Shown here in pieces: positions 29,558 through 38,320 of a stretch of DNA of 64,000 bases. Numbering within the stretch: the first letter of the stretch is position 1; each line of letters opens with the position of its first letter. This stretch comes from Actinomadura macra NBRC 14102 (GTDB taxonomy: Bacteria; Actinomycetota; Actinomycetes; Streptosporangiales; Streptosporangiaceae): assembly GCF_001552215.1 (NCBI RefSeq), contig NZ_BCQT01000014.1:124001-188000 (forward strand), given 5' to 3'. The position numbers were made by a program, and so were the translations under genes. The notes beneath the pieces were generated by a model that was not told where the DNA came from, did no database searches, and worked only from the letters and a program-made list of their open reading frames with translations.

Positions 29558-30564
29558 TGAGACTCGACGACGCCGGGGAGCCCGCCGGCTCCCCGGACGA
29601 GCCGGCGACCGGAGTTTCCGGTCTGCCGACGGGTGAGGTCGCGGCCTCGCTCTCCGGTGACGCGCCGGGCGCCTTCTCCGGGAGTTCCACGTCCGCGGGT
29701 GTTCCGCCCGCGGACGGGCAGTCCGGCGCGACCGCGTCCGGGGGCAAAGGCCCGGGCAAGGCCGGTCGCAACCTTCCGATCGCCATCGGCGTGGGCGGTG
29801 CCCTCGGGGCCCTGGTGCTGCTGTCGCTCTACACGGTCAAGGAGATCTTCCTTGGCGTGATGGTGGTCTTCCTGTTCCTCGGCATGCGCGAGTTGACGGA
29901 CGCGTTCAAGAGCCGAGACATACGGGTGCCGTTCATCCCCCTTGCCACGGGCATGGTCGCCACTCCGGTCGTGGCGTACGTGTGGGGTTCGACGGCGATC
30001 GTCGCGGCCGTTTCGCTCACCGTGCTGGCGCTGCTCATGACGCGGATGACCGAAGGCTCCGACGGGTATGTCCGGGACGTCGCCGCAGGGGCGTTCGTCG
30101 CGGGCTACCTGGTCCTGATGGGCGGGATCGTCGCGCTGCTCATGCGTCCGGGCGACGGCGACCACCGGATCGTCATCTTCATCGCGACGACCGTGGCCAG
30201 TGACATCGGGGGCTACTTCGCCGGGTCGTTCCTCGGCAAGCACAAGATGGCCCCGACGATCAGCCCGAAGAAGACCTGGGAGGGCTTCACAGGATCCGCC
30301 GTCACCTGCATGCTCGTCGGCGGCTGGCTCGTGTGGTGGCTACTGGACGGTGGTCAGGTCTGGCAAGGCGTGGTGGTCGGCCTCGCCGTCGTCGTCACCG
30401 CGACCGTCGGCGACCTCATCGAATCCATGATCAAGCGGGATCTCGGCATCAAGGACATGGGGACCCTCCTGCCCGGCCATGGTGGCGTGATGGACCGCCT
30501 CGACTCGCTGGTGGCGACGGCTCCGGTCGTCTGGCTGCTGCTAGAGCTCTTCGTCCCCAGCTAG
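29557..30564 (+). CDS. cdsA: Phosphatidate cytidylyltransferase CdsA
   Basis: A 335-residue membrane enzyme making CDP-diacylglycerol from CTP and phosphatidic acid. A ~65-residue Gly/Ser/Pro-rich cytoplasmic N-terminus precedes about eight membrane helices. The family signature is present as SMIKRDLGIKDMG followed by LLPGHGGVMDRLDS. The ATG overlaps the frr stop (TGATG). The position after frr is the usual one. The variable N-terminal region is the only unusual part. Confidence 0.95.
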   Translation: MRLDDAGEPAGSPDEPATGVSGLPTGEVAASLSGDAPGAFSGSSTSAGVPPADGQSGATASGGKGPGKAGRNLPIAIGVGGALGALVLLSLYTVKEIFLGVMVVFLFLGMRELTDAFKSRDIRVPFIPLATGMVATPVVAYVWGSTAIVAAVSLTVLALLMTRMTEGSDGYVRDVAAGAFVAGYLVLMGGIVALLMRPGDGDHRIVIFIATTVASDIGGYFAGSFLGKHKMAPTISPKKTWEGFTGSAVTCMLVGGWLVWWLLDGGQVWQGVVVGLAVVVTATVGDLIESMIKRDLGIKDMGTLLPGHGGVMDRLDSLVATAPVVWLLLELFVPS

Positions 30565-30576
30565 GCTTCGCGGTCC

Positions 30577-30612
30577 CTGAACCGCTGCGTCCTTGACTGA
30601 ACCGCTGCGTCC
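30577..30612. repeat. Direct repeat between cdsA and the SUFU gene
   Basis: CTGAACCGCTGCGTCC occurs at 30577-30592 and again at 30597-30612, a 20-bp period, in the 68-bp convergent gap. Confidence 0.6.
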
Positions 30613-30632
30613 CTGGCGCGGGCAAGGCCGGG

Positions 30633-31778
30633 CTAGGAGACGACCCAGGAACGGCCCTGTTGCGCGAGGCGCCGTACCAGCGCGTCCGAGCCCTCGCTCT
30701 TGGCGAAACGGTGCTCCTCGCCGGTGATGGGGACGAGCCATAGCCATCGCACCGGGTCGCCATGGATGGACAACCCGGTCAGGGCGGGGGCAGGTGGGCC
30801 GGCAAGCCGGCCGGGGTCGTCCAGGAGCAGGACGCCCTCCCAGACGATCTCACCGGTGCTAAGGGGGAACGTGCGGGCCTCGTGGTACCACTTGACCACG
30901 TCCCCAGGCGCGAACCACGTCACCGACCGCCACGGGTACTGCGCGAGCCAGGGGAAGATGCTGCCCGCGCGCTGGCTCGGCAGGGTGCTCGCCACGGCTA
31001 GCTCGATCCTGGCGTAGGGAGCGACGTCGTCCTCGTACAGCTCCACCGTGGGCATCCGCTGGCGGCTCATGCCGACGGTGCTGAGCACGGTGAAGTCACG
31101 GTCGCCGCGTAGGGGTCGTTCCGACACGCCCACCGTCGGGGCCACGCTCGGCCTTCCGCCCGCCAGTTGGCGTCCTACGTCGTGCCAGTAGTGGCCACCT
31201 GGTCCGAGCCTTTGCAGCAGGTGACCGAGGACGGATTGTTGGAATTCGGCCCACGATCCGTCAGCACGGCACGTCTTCCAGTGCTCGCGCGCGCGGTCGA
31301 TCCTTGGGCCGAAGTCCTCGATCTCGTCGGCCAGAGGGAAGGCGAAGGGGCTCTGTTCCGTCGCGTCGCGGCCGTAGCCGGGGATCCCGCGCCCCATGTC
31401 CGACCAACCGGGGATGACGAACAGCGGATCCCCTGCCTCAAGGACGGCCACGCCGTCGCCTTCTTCGAACCACACGACCTCTAGGGCGGCGGTGTCCAGC
31501 GCCTTGCGTCCCTCTGGGTGCCTGACGTGGGACTCTGGCAGAAGCGGTGCGCTGCCCGCGTTCAGGCGTGACTGGTCCAGTTCGGCAGGAGCCTTGTGGT
31601 GGTTGGCTACCCAGACCGCTCCGACCACCGAGTCGCGGGCGTCCTTGAGGTAGGCCGCGGTGACGTCCCCATCGGTCTCGATGATGAGCCTACGGCTGCC
31701 GTAGGGGCTGGCCTCGGCGTGGACGACAGTGGCGGCGGGGCTCCGGGGGGATGCGGCGCCCCTGCGCAATACCGACAT
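30633..31778 (-). CDS. Suppressor-of-fused (SUFU) domain protein
   Basis: A 381-residue cytoplasmic protein. The C-terminal half carries the bacterial SUFU pattern: [47 protein letters not shown] and a late [15 protein letters not shown]. Bacterial SUFU proteins are often immunity proteins for polymorphic toxins or have unknown roles; no toxin lies here. The N-terminal ~170 residues are not recognised. ATG 31778 is chosen over a long upstream in-frame extension that would cover the rlmN start region. It is antisense to the cdsA-rlmN run. Confidence 0.78.
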   Translation of the reverse strand: MSVLRRGAASPRSPAATVVHAEASPYGSRRLIIETDGDVTAAYLKDARDSVVGAVWVANHHKAPAELDQSRLNAGSAPLLPESHVRHPEGRKALDTAALEVVWFEEGDGVAVLEAGDPLFVIPGWSDMGRGIPGYGRDATEQSPFAFPLADEIEDFGPRIDRAREHWKTCRADGSWAEFQQSVLGHLLQRLGPGGHYWHDVGRQLAGGRPSVAPTVGVSERPLRGDRDFTVLSTVGMSRQRMPTVELYEDDVAPYARIELAVASTLPSQRAGSIFPWLAQYPWRSVTWFAPGDVVKWYHEARTFPLSTGEIVWEGVLLLDDPGRLAGPPAPALTGLSIHGDPVRWLWLVPITGEEHRFAKSEGSDALVRRLAQQGRSWVVS

Positions 31779-31907
31779 GATCGGCACCTTAGTCGCAGAC
31801 AAGGTCATGTGCAGGGATGTCGTGTCTCGCTTATGTCCCGGCTGGGAATCGGGGCGGTACCGTGGGCGGACGAGGCATGGCCGGGTGTTTGCGACACTGT
31901 AAGGACC

Positions 31908-33035
31908 ATGTCTGCGACCACCGGCCCCACGAGGACCCCGGCGAAGCTCGTCTTCGCCGCTCCACGCCGCGGCAAGCCACCGCGCCATCTCGCCGACCTC
32001 ACCTCCGCCGAGCGGCGCGAGGCGGTCGCCGCGCTCGGCGAGAGGCCGTTCCGGGCCGATCAGCTGTCACGGCACTACTTCGCCCGGCTGATCGACGACC
32101 CGGCCGAGATGACCGACCTCCCCGCCGCCGTCCGCGATCGTCTCGTCGCGGAGCTGCTGCCCTCGCTTCTCACACCCGTACGCCAGCTGGACTGCGACGA
32201 TGGCAGGACGCTGAAGACGGTCTGGAAGGCGTTCGACGGCGTCCTGTTCGAGTCGGTGCTGATGCGCTACCCGGACCGCGCGACGATGTGCGTCTCGTCC
32301 CAAGCGGGTTGCGGCATGAACTGCCCTTTCTGCGCGACCGGTCAGGCGGGGCTTACTCGCAACCTTTCCGCTGCCGAGATCGTCGAGCAGGTCGCGGCCG
32401 GCGCGCGCGCTCTGGCTCGTGGACGGATTCCAGGCGGACCTGGACGCGTCTCCAACATCGTCTTCATGGGCATGGGCGAGCCGTTGGCCAACTACAAGGC
32501 CGTGATCGGTGCCGTACGGCGCATCACGGATCCGGCACCGGCGGGCCTGGGGATCTCCCAGCGATCCGTCACCGTCTCCACGGTGGGGCTCGTCCCGGCG
32601 ATGGAGAAGCTCGCCGCCGAGGACATGTCCGTCCGGCTGGCCGTCTCCCTGCACGCCCCCGATGACGAGCTTCGCGACGAGCTGGTACCGGTCAACAACC
32701 GGTGGAAGGTCGCGGAGGTGCTCGACGCCGCCTGGGCGTACGCGGACCGCAGCGGGCGCCGCGTCTCGATCGAGTACGCCCTGATCAAAGACGTCAACGA
32801 TCAGGCGTGGCGGGCCGATCTCCTCGGGAAGCTCTTGCGCGGTCATCTCGTACACGTCAATCTGATCCCGTTGAACCCGACGCCGGGTTCCAAGTGGACC
32901 GCCTCGCGACCCGAGGACGAGCGGGAGTTCGTCCGGCGCCTTGAGGCCCACGGGGTCCCGGTCACGGTGCGCGACACTCGGGGCAGGGAGATCGACGGGG
33001 CCTGCGGGCAGCTGGCCGCGGCGACCAAGGACTGA
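31908..33035 (+). CDS. rlmN: 23S rRNA/tRNA adenine-C2 methyltransferase RlmN
   Basis: A 375-residue radical-SAM enzyme making m2A2503 in 23S rRNA and m2A37 in tRNA. The 4Fe-4S motif is [15 protein letters not shown] (Cys135, 139, 142); [10 protein letters not shown] and [18 protein letters not shown] are conserved, and the second catalytic cysteine sits in the C-terminal [11 protein letters not shown] lies just before ATG 31908. Length agrees with the family (350-400). Confidence 0.96.
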   Translation: MSATTGPTRTPAKLVFAAPRRGKPPRHLADLTSAERREAVAALGERPFRADQLSRHYFARLIDDPAEMTDLPAAVRDRLVAELLPSLLTPVRQLDCDDGRTLKTVWKAFDGVLFESVLMRYPDRATMCVSSQAGCGMNCPFCATGQAGLTRNLSAAEIVEQVAAGARALARGRIPGGPGRVSNIVFMGMGEPLANYKAVIGAVRRITDPAPAGLGISQRSVTVSTVGLVPAMEKLAAEDMSVRLAVSLHAPDDELRDELVPVNNRWKVAEVLDAAWAYADRSGRRVSIEYALIKDVNDQAWRADLLGKLLRGHLVHVNLIPLNPTPGSKWTASRPEDEREFVRRLEAHGVPVTVRDTRGREIDGACGQLAAATKD

Positions 33036-33091
33036 GTGCGCCGGCGGGCGTGTTCCTCGCGCCTCGCGGGCGCGCTGGACTGAGGAGCACG

Positions 33092-33604
33092 GTGCCGGTG
33101 AAAACGGGTGCGCGGCTGCCGGTGGCGTTGCGAGGGTATGACCGAGGCCAGGTGGACCAGCTGCTCGGGCGGATCGCACGAGCGCTGAACGGCGGGCCGC
33201 CACTGTCCGCGGACGAGGTTCGCGCCGCCCGGTTCGACATCGTCCTGCGGGGCTATGAGCAGCGCGCTGTGGACGAACTGGTGCGCGAGTGCATCAGAGA
33301 ACTTCAGACCACCGCTCCCTACGACGAGCGTCCGGGTCGCCCTCGCGTCCACCCCGGCTGGTTGGTCAACTGGATCCAGAACGCACGCTTCTCGGGTGCG
33401 GGTCTCCGCTCGGGTTATGACGTACGCGACGTGGATGCGTTCCTGGATCGTGTGGTCGCCGGCCTGCGCGGTTCCGCCCCGCCGGTGACGGCCCGTGATG
33501 TGCGGGAAAGTGCGTTCCGGGTCGTCCGGCTCGGGCCCGGTTATGACGAGCAGGAGGTCGACCGGTTCCTCGTCCAGCTCGCGGGGGCCCTGGAGCGCCG
33601 CTGA
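33092..33604 (+). CDS. DivIVA-domain repeat protein
   Basis: A 170-residue protein made almost entirely of four copies of the short DivIVA N-terminal motif: LPVALRGYDRGQVDQLLGRI, FDIVLRGYEQRAVDELV, RSGYDVRDVDAFLDRVVAGL and FRVVRLGPGYDEQEVDRFL. There is no long coiled coil, unlike true DivIVA. It matches the repeat-type DivI1A family that I know from actinobacteria, function unknown. GTG 33092 has GAGGAG 5 nt upstream. Located 56 nt after rlmN and probably co-transcribed with it. Confidence 0.82.
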   Translation: MPVKTGARLPVALRGYDRGQVDQLLGRIARALNGGPPLSADEVRAARFDIVLRGYEQRAVDELVRECIRELQTTAPYDERPGRPRVHPGWLVNWIQNARFSGAGLRSGYDVRDVDAFLDRVVAGLRGSAPPVTARDVRESAFRVVRLGPGYDEQEVDRFLVQLAGALERR

Positions 33605-33664
33605 GTTATCCACAATTCGGCGGGGGACTGGCGCACGGCGCCGGGGCGCGCGACGCTACGTGAC

Positions 33665-34492
33665 ATGGATCACTTCGATGCGCAACGGCGGCGACTGCGC
33701 TCCCTGTTCGGCCTCTTCTTCGCTCCCGAGGTCACCGCCGCACTGCTTCCCCTGGCCCGTCCCGCGCTGCGGCTTGGGGGCGAAGGCGCGGTGAGCGTTC
33801 ACCTCGGTGGCCCCCCGCTGCTTCCGCCGGGCGAACGCTGGCCCGAATGGGAGGGGCGGCCGCTCGACTTCCTGGGCGCCGTCGACTTCGCCGACCTCGC
33901 CGTGCTCGGCGACATCCCCGGGTTGCCCGCCACGGGGATGGCCGCCTTCTACTACGCGAGCGAGGCACCTCGTCCGTGGGGCGATGCGGCAGGCCAGCGT
34001 GACGGCTGGCGCGTCTTCACCGGCGAGTTGCAGGAGACCAGCACGCCACCTGGTGCTCCCCGGTACCCGCAGTGCGTCCTCGGGGCCGCCCCGTTCCTGT
34101 CGCTGCCCTCCCCGCAAGAACCCGTCGTCCGCCGCTTGGAACAGGCCTACAGCGGCTGCCTGCACGTGTACGAGCAACTCCACGCAGCTTGGTCACAGCA
34201 CGCCTGGCCCGACGACACACCCGTCCATCAGTTGGGCGGCTGGCCCGCGCTCGTCCAGCGCCCGATCGGTCCTGACTGCCTGTACGCCTCGTCCGGCCGT
34301 GACCTCGACTCCCTCCGACCCGTCGAACTTTCCCCAGAAGACGAAGCCATCGTGGACGAATGGCGTCTGCTGCTCCAACTCGACTCAGACACACGTCTCG
34401 GATGGCACTGGGGCGACCCAGGCCGCGTCTACTTCTGCGCCCGAGATGACGAACCCCTGGAGCGAACATGGCTGACCGTTCAGGCCACCTGA
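33665..34492 (+). CDS. DUF1963 (YwqG-like) protein
   Basis: A 275-residue protein with the DUF1963 layout: an early GGPPLLPPGERWPEWEGRPL block, FLGAVDFADL, a central short motif MAAFYYASE, the HQLGGWPALVQ segment and a C-terminal LGWHWGDPGRVYFCARDDE. Function of the family is unknown. ATG 33665 lies 60 nt after the DivIVA-repeat gene on the same strand. Confidence 0.82.
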   Translation: MDHFDAQRRRLRSLFGLFFAPEVTAALLPLARPALRLGGEGAVSVHLGGPPLLPPGERWPEWEGRPLDFLGAVDFADLAVLGDIPGLPATGMAAFYYASEAPRPWGDAAGQRDGWRVFTGELQETSTPPGAPRYPQCVLGAAPFLSLPSPQEPVVRRLEQAYSGCLHVYEQLHAAWSQHAWPDDTPVHQLGGWPALVQRPIGPDCLYASSGRDLDSLRPVELSPEDEAIVDEWRLLLQLDSDTRLGWHWGDPGRVYFCARDDEPLERTWLTVQAT

Positions 34493-34510
34493 CGGTTGCG
34501 GCTCGGCCGA

Positions 34511-34963
34511 CTACGCCGCGCAGAACTCGTTGCCCTCGGGGTCCTGCATGATCCACCAGTGCCCGGCAGGCCCCCGGTCGACCTCGCGGACGCGAGTCGC
34601 TCCCAACGCTTCCAACCGGTCCACCAGCTTCTCAAGGCCGCCGGGCTCGCTGTGGATGTCGATGTGCAGGCGATTCTTGCCGGACTTGCCCTCGGGCACA
34701 TCCTGGAAGAGCAGCCGCCTGCCGTGGCCGACGCCGCTGGCCTCGTCGAAGGGGTCTTCGGGGTGGCGGACCGCGGCGTAGCCCCGGAAGGTCTTGTGAC
34801 CGCGATGTTCGAGGACCGCCCCCTCACCGATCTGGCCGGCGGCCAGCAACTGCTCGACAAGCGTGCTGGGATCCTCCACCTCGTAGTCCAGGGCCGCGGC
34901 CCAGAAGTCCGCGAGGGAGGGCGCGTCCGTGCTGTCGATGACCAGTTTCCAACTCAGAACCAT
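34511..34963 (-). CDS. VOC-superfamily (glyoxalase-like) protein
   Basis: A 150-residue two-module beta-alpha-beta protein of the glyoxalase/bleomycin-resistance superfamily: start VLSWKLVIDSTDAPSLADFW, central RLHIDIHSEPGGLEKLVDRL with a metal-site His, end IMQDPEGNEFCAA carrying the typical Glu. It may bind or modify a small molecule; no substrate can be named. The ATG at 34963 lies inside one arm of a 27-bp palindrome, so transcription may be controlled directly at the start codon; no ribosome site is visible, consistent with a leaderless message. Confidence 0.82.
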   Translation of the reverse strand: MVLSWKLVIDSTDAPSLADFWAAALDYEVEDPSTLVEQLLAAGQIGEGAVLEHRGHKTFRGYAAVRHPEDPFDEASGVGHGRRLLFQDVPEGKSGKNRLHIDIHSEPGGLEKLVDRLEALGATRVREVDRGPAGHWWIMQDPEGNEFCAA

Positions 34964-34987
34964 GTAACCAGTATTACTAGTTACATG
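34961..34987. promoter_or_regulatory. 27-bp near-perfect palindrome over the VOC gene start
   Basis: CATGTAAC and GTTACATG flank AGTA-T-TACT, so 13-nt arms with one mismatched pair are centred on 34974. It covers the ATG and the presumed promoter of the VOC gene: an operator for a dimeric repressor. No regulator gene adjoins it. The following 263 bp (34988-35250) hold nothing I can support. Confidence 0.6.
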
Positions 34988-35250
34988 AATCACTCGCAAC
35001 CATGACACTGGGTGCCAGTAGCGGTGTCGCCCACCGGGGCCGCTATGCCCTGAGCTCCATCGTGTATGACCCGCATCCTGGCCCTTCGACCAGACAGTTG
35101 ACCGCCCGCTGCACCCGTGCCGGCGAGGTGCGCCCCGTTGATGGTGCCTTGCGGGTCCGGCGCCGCCCTGGTGCGCGGTGATCACATCCTTCCGACGCGT
35201 CCCAAGATCACCCCGAAGGATCACTTGGTGCTGCACCCTTGAGGGAGGCC

Positions 35251-35940
35251 TTAGTGGCGGAGGCGGGGAAGCGCCGCATAGGCGATGCCGGCTGCTGCTG
35301 TCCAGAGAAGCAGGTGGAGGGCCAGGGCGGGGAAGCCGGAGACGAACGCTTCGGAGCCGTCGTGGGCGGTGCGGAGCCACTCGATCATGGGGATGGAGAG
35401 CCATGAGAGCCGGCCGAGACCGAGGAGGATCAGGGCCGCCGCTCCGCCGAGCAGCGCCAGGAGGGAGACGCCGGGATCTGTGAGGACGGCTCGGCTCGTC
35501 CAGGCGCCGAGGAGGGTGCCGGAGGCGGCGACGAGTGCGGAGAGGGCGAGGCCGGTCAGGATCGCCTTGCCCGGCGATTCGGCCAGAATCGCCTGGAAGA
35601 GGGGGACGGCCAGTGCGAGAAGGCCGAGACAGAGGTTGACCGCGTACGCCGCCAGCAACCCGGCCCATGTGGGTGTGGAGGGGCGGCGTGCGGCGGTGGC
35701 CGTCAGTGCGCGTTGCTCGTCCGGCTGTGTGTCCAGTAGGGCGCGCGCTGTCCAGGCCCAGATGGGGAACATGAAGGCGGCGACGTCACCGAGGGTGCCG
35801 ACGGCGAGATCGCCCGCCTCCGGCCCGCTCGGCCCCTGGAGGAGGATCAGCGCCACGACGAGGGCGATGACGATCAGAGGGTGCAGCACGCGCAGCGAAC
35901 GGAGGTAACCGGAGATCTGGAAGCGGGCCAGTGCGATCAC
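35251..35940 (-). CDS. ABC transporter permease-like membrane protein
   Basis: A 229-residue polytopic protein with about six hydrophobic segments, for example LIVIALVVALILLQ, LLAAYAVNLCLGLLALAV and LHLLLWTAAAGIAYAALP. It has no soluble domain. Its GTG start overlaps the stop of the ATPase gene upstream (GTGA), so the two make a small ABC-2-like export or membrane-maintenance system. Substrate unknown. The weakly conserved sequence gives no family beyond context. Confidence 0.72.
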   Translation of the reverse strand: MIALARFQISGYLRSLRVLHPLIVIALVVALILLQGPSGPEAGDLAVGTLGDVAAFMFPIWAWTARALLDTQPDEQRALTATAARRPSTPTWAGLLAAYAVNLCLGLLALAVPLFQAILAESPGKAILTGLALSALVAASGTLLGAWTSRAVLTDPGVSLLALLGGAAALILLGLGRLSWLSIPMIEWLRTAHDGSEAFVSGFPALALHLLLWTAAAGIAYAALPRLRH

Positions 35941-36647
35941 CGGGGCCTCCGTACTTCGTGACCGTCCGCGCGGAGCTTGGTCTCCACGGCGTCGGCCTCG
36001 TGCTTGGGCACGATGACCTCCAGGAGAGTCCATTCGACCGCTTCGGAGGCGAGGTGGGTCACGGTGCCGTCGGCCACGCGCAGGCGGTCGATGTCGGGAA
36101 GCGCCTCGATGCAGCGCTGGTGATCGCTGACCACCACCGTCGTTCCCGCGGCGGCGAGGTCGGCGATCAAGGACGGGAGGGCGCCGCGGGTGGCGGCGTC
36201 CAGGCCGGCGAAGGGCTCGTCCAGGATGAGGAGGGACGGGGCGTCCAGCAGGGCTTGGGCGATGCCGACCTTCTGGGCGCTGCCCTTGGACAGTTCGCCC
36301 AAGCGGACGCTGAGAAGGTGCTCGAAACCGAGGCGTTCTGCCCATTCGTCCACAGCGGAGCGGGGTACCCGGCGGATCGCGGCCATGTGATTCAGGTACG
36401 AGCGGACGACGAACGGCTGGTCCACGGGGAACCGTTCGGGCGCATAGCCCACGCGGCTCGGCCTGTCCTTGATGACGCCCTTGCGCGGAGTGCGCAGCCC
36501 CGCGATCAGCCGGAGCAGGGTGGATTTTCCCGCGCCGTTGCGTCCGGTCACCTCGGTCACCCGGCCTGGGGGGAGGGAGAGGGTGACGTCCTTGAGCACC
36601 CAGGGATCCTTCCGGTGATAGCGGAAGGCGATGCTTTCAAGCCGCAT
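35937..36647 (-). CDS. ABC transporter ATP-binding protein
   Basis: A 236-residue ATPase. Walker A is GRNGAGKSTLL (~37), the signature is degenerate (ELSKGSAQKVGIAQALL instead of LSGGQ), Walker B is SLLILDEPFAGLD and the switch histidine is in VVVSDHQ. ATG 36647 is selected; a TTG two codons earlier is possible, and no ribosome site is visible for either. Coupled to the permease-like gene. It is similar in plan to two-component antibiotic or bacteriocin exporters, but nothing nearby names a substrate. Confidence 0.88.
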   Translation of the reverse strand: MRLESIAFRYHRKDPWVLKDVTLSLPPGRVTEVTGRNGAGKSTLLRLIAGLRTPRKGVIKDRPSRVGYAPERFPVDQPFVVRSYLNHMAAIRRVPRSAVDEWAERLGFEHLLSVRLGELSKGSAQKVGIAQALLDAPSLLILDEPFAGLDAATRGALPSLIADLAAAGTTVVVSDHQRCIEALPDIDRLRVADGTVTHLASEAVEWTLLEVIVPKHEADAVETKLRADGHEVRRPR

Positions 36648-36724
36648 AGGCAACGGACGGTAGCGACGCTGTCGTAAGGGTGGCGTTAACCCAAGCGGGT
36701 GCGGAGGGACACGAGAATGTGGGC

Positions 36725-37156
36725 ATGGGTGCTTCTGCGGCAGGTGCGGGGTGTGTGTTCTGCGAGATCGTGAAAGGCGAGCGGCCGGCGCACATTGTGC
36801 TCGACGTACCTGACGCGGTGGCGTTCTTGGATACGCGGCCGTTGTTCAAGGGGCACACGTTGCTGGTCCCGCGCGTGCACTACGAGACGCTCGGGGACCT
36901 GCCATCCGACCTGCTGGGACCCTTCTTCGGCCAGGCGCAGCGGTTGGCGGGAGCGATGGAGTCCGTGCTCGGCTCGGCGGGGTCGTTCGTGGCGATGAAC
37001 AACCGGGTGAGTCAGAGTGTGCCGCACCTGCATGTTCATGTTGTCCCGCGGAACCGCAAGGACGGTCTGCGAGGCTTCTTCTGGCCACGGCAGAAGTACG
37101 CATCCGAGGTCGAAACGGCCGAGTACGCAGCGCGTCTGGCGGCTGCGATGGTGTAG
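36725..37156 (+). CDS. HIT-family nucleotide hydrolase
   Basis: A 143-residue histidine-triad protein: CVFCEIVKGERPAHIVLD at the start, LLVPRVHYETLGDL in the middle and the catalytic triad HLHVHVVPR, with FFWPRQKY near the end. HIT proteins hydrolyse adenosine mono- or dinucleotide phosphoramidates. The CxxC at the N-terminus matches zinc-binding HIT members. It is divergent from the ABC pair. ATG 36725 is chosen; GTG 36719 is also in frame. Confidence 0.9.
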   Translation: MGASAAGAGCVFCEIVKGERPAHIVLDVPDAVAFLDTRPLFKGHTLLVPRVHYETLGDLPSDLLGPFFGQAQRLAGAMESVLGSAGSFVAMNNRVSQSVPHLHVHVVPRNRKDGLRGFFWPRQKYASEVETAEYAARLAAAMV

Positions 37157-37290
37157 GGCCCTTGAGGCGCCGCGCAGTGGTTCGACGGCGCCCGTGGGTC
37201 CTGAAGGCCGGGTGGCCGCACAGGGTGTCTGGGGATCGGTGGGCAGTACGGCCGGAGTTGACGTGATGGGCGTTGGGGTGAGTGGGTCTG

Positions 37291-37319
37291 CCGGCAAGGC
37301 CCGGCTAAGGCCTTGCCGG
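37291..37319. terminator. Bidirectional terminator between HIT and DUF1778 genes
   Basis: CCGGCAAGGCC (37291-37301) and GGCCTTGCCGG (37309-37319) form a perfect 11-bp stem with a 7-nt loop. It ends 5 nt before the stop of the minus-strand DUF1778 gene. Confidence 0.7.
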
Positions 37320-37323
37320 GGGG

Positions 37324-37581
37324 TCAGCCTAGGGCCGCCACTATGGCCACGTAGGGTTCGGCTGCTTCGGTCTCGGGTGGGGTGGGGTCGGTGCCCGCTA
37401 GGGCGGCAGCGTGTTCGTAGAGGTCGCGTTCTGCCCGGTCTAGGGCCGCGGACAGCACGTACTCGGGGACCGTCCAGCCGATCAGCTCGGCCGCCTTGCG
37501 GATCACGAGGTTCTGTTCCGTGGACGTCTGGAAACCGATGTGATCGGTGGCGGGAAGGTCCTGGCGAACCGACTCAGACAT
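37324..37581 (-). CDS. DUF1778-like antitoxin-type protein
   Basis: An 85-residue protein whose start (FQTSTEQNLVIRKAAELIGW, then TVPEYVLSAALDRAERDL) matches the ribbon-helix-helix DUF1778/TacA antitoxin pattern, where TVSEF-type helices bind DNA. Such genes normally precede a GNAT acetyltransferase toxin; here none follows, so it is an orphan or a stand-alone regulator. AAGGAGA lies upstream of ATG 37581. Confidence 0.7.
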   Translation of the reverse strand: MSESVRQDLPATDHIGFQTSTEQNLVIRKAAELIGWTVPEYVLSAALDRAERDLYEHAAALAGTDPTPPETEAAEPYVAIVAALG

Positions 37582-37676
37582 GGCCGGTCTCCTTCCTTGC
37601 AGCACTTAGAAAGTACGTCGGGCGGAGTGGCCTGGACATCCCCTTTAAGGACGAGAATCGGTGCGGGTGCGGTGGG

Positions 37677-38159
37677 TCAGCGGGCGCCCCAGGAGTAGGT
37701 CTGCTTGCGCAGCTTGAGATAGACGTAACTTTCAGTGGACACGACGCCGGGGACCGCGCGGATGCGGCCGAGGAGCTCCAGGAGGTGCCCGTCGTCCGCG
37801 CAGACGAGTTCGAGCAGGATGTCGAAGGAGCCGGCGGTGATGACCACGTAGTCGATCTCGGTGATGGCGGCGAGCCCGTCGGCGATCTCCTCCAGGTCGC
37901 CATCGCATCTGACGCCGATCATCAGCTGCCGGGAGAAACCGAGCATGAGGGGGTCGGTGACGCCGACGATCTGCATGACTCCGCTGTCGAGTAGTTTCTG
38001 GACACGTTGGCGGACGGCGGCCTCGGAGAGTCCGACCGCCTTGCCGATGGCGGCGTAGGAACGCCGGCCGTCCTGCTGGAGCTGCTCGATGATCTGCTTG
38101 GCGGTCTCGTCGAGCGGGACGGCGGAAGAGCCCCGGCGGGTGGGCGGCAAGGCCGTCAT
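37677..38159 (-). CDS. Lrp/AsnC-family transcriptional regulator
   Basis: A 160-residue feast/famine regulator. HTH at ~30-60 (IIEQLQQDGRRSYAAIGKAV, then GLSEAAVRQRVQKLL) and a C-terminal RAM/AsnC ligand domain (ITAGSFDILLELVCADDG) with the usual GxxD-like pocket. It is divergent from the aminobutyraldehyde dehydrogenase gene and the polyamine transporter, which makes it their likely regulator with a polyamine-derived or amino-acid ligand. AAGGAG precedes ATG 38159. Confidence 0.92.
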   Translation of the reverse strand: MTALPPTRRGSSAVPLDETAKQIIEQLQQDGRRSYAAIGKAVGLSEAAVRQRVQKLLDSGVMQIVGVTDPLMLGFSRQLMIGVRCDGDLEEIADGLAAITEIDYVVITAGSFDILLELVCADDGHLLELLGRIRAVPGVVSTESYVYLKLRKQTYSWGAR

Positions 38160-38184
38160 CGTTGGTCTCCTTGCGGCATCGGGA

Positions 38185-38247
38185 GTGAATCGCATTCAGA
38201 TCAAGTGAATCGGTCGCGAATGATGATCGTAACAACGGAATCACTTG
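38185..38247. promoter_or_regulatory. Repeat elements in the Lrp-dehydrogenase divergent region
   Basis: GTGAATCG occurs at 38185 and 38205 (20-bp spacing), and CAAGTGAAT at 38202-38210 faces AATCACTTG at 38239-38247 as inverted arms. Several AT-rich turns lie between. This is the pattern expected for a multi-dimer Lrp-family site; binding is inferred. Confidence 0.5.
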
Positions 38248-38320
38248 TACTGAAGCGGGATCCTCTGTAAGGGTCGGGCTGACAGGGACACTTCGGGCGA
38301 GAGCCCGGGAGGGATCGAGG

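Noticed and set aside
31779-31988. N-terminal extension of the SUFU protein by 70 residues
   Set aside because: The extension is Arg/Gly-rich, unlike the rest, and would overlap the start of rlmN; ATG 31778 is simpler.
34988-35250. Possible small gene in the gap upstream of the VOC gene
   Set aside because: Short frames only, no ribosome site or codon bias; a 6-codon frame from 34985 is not credible.
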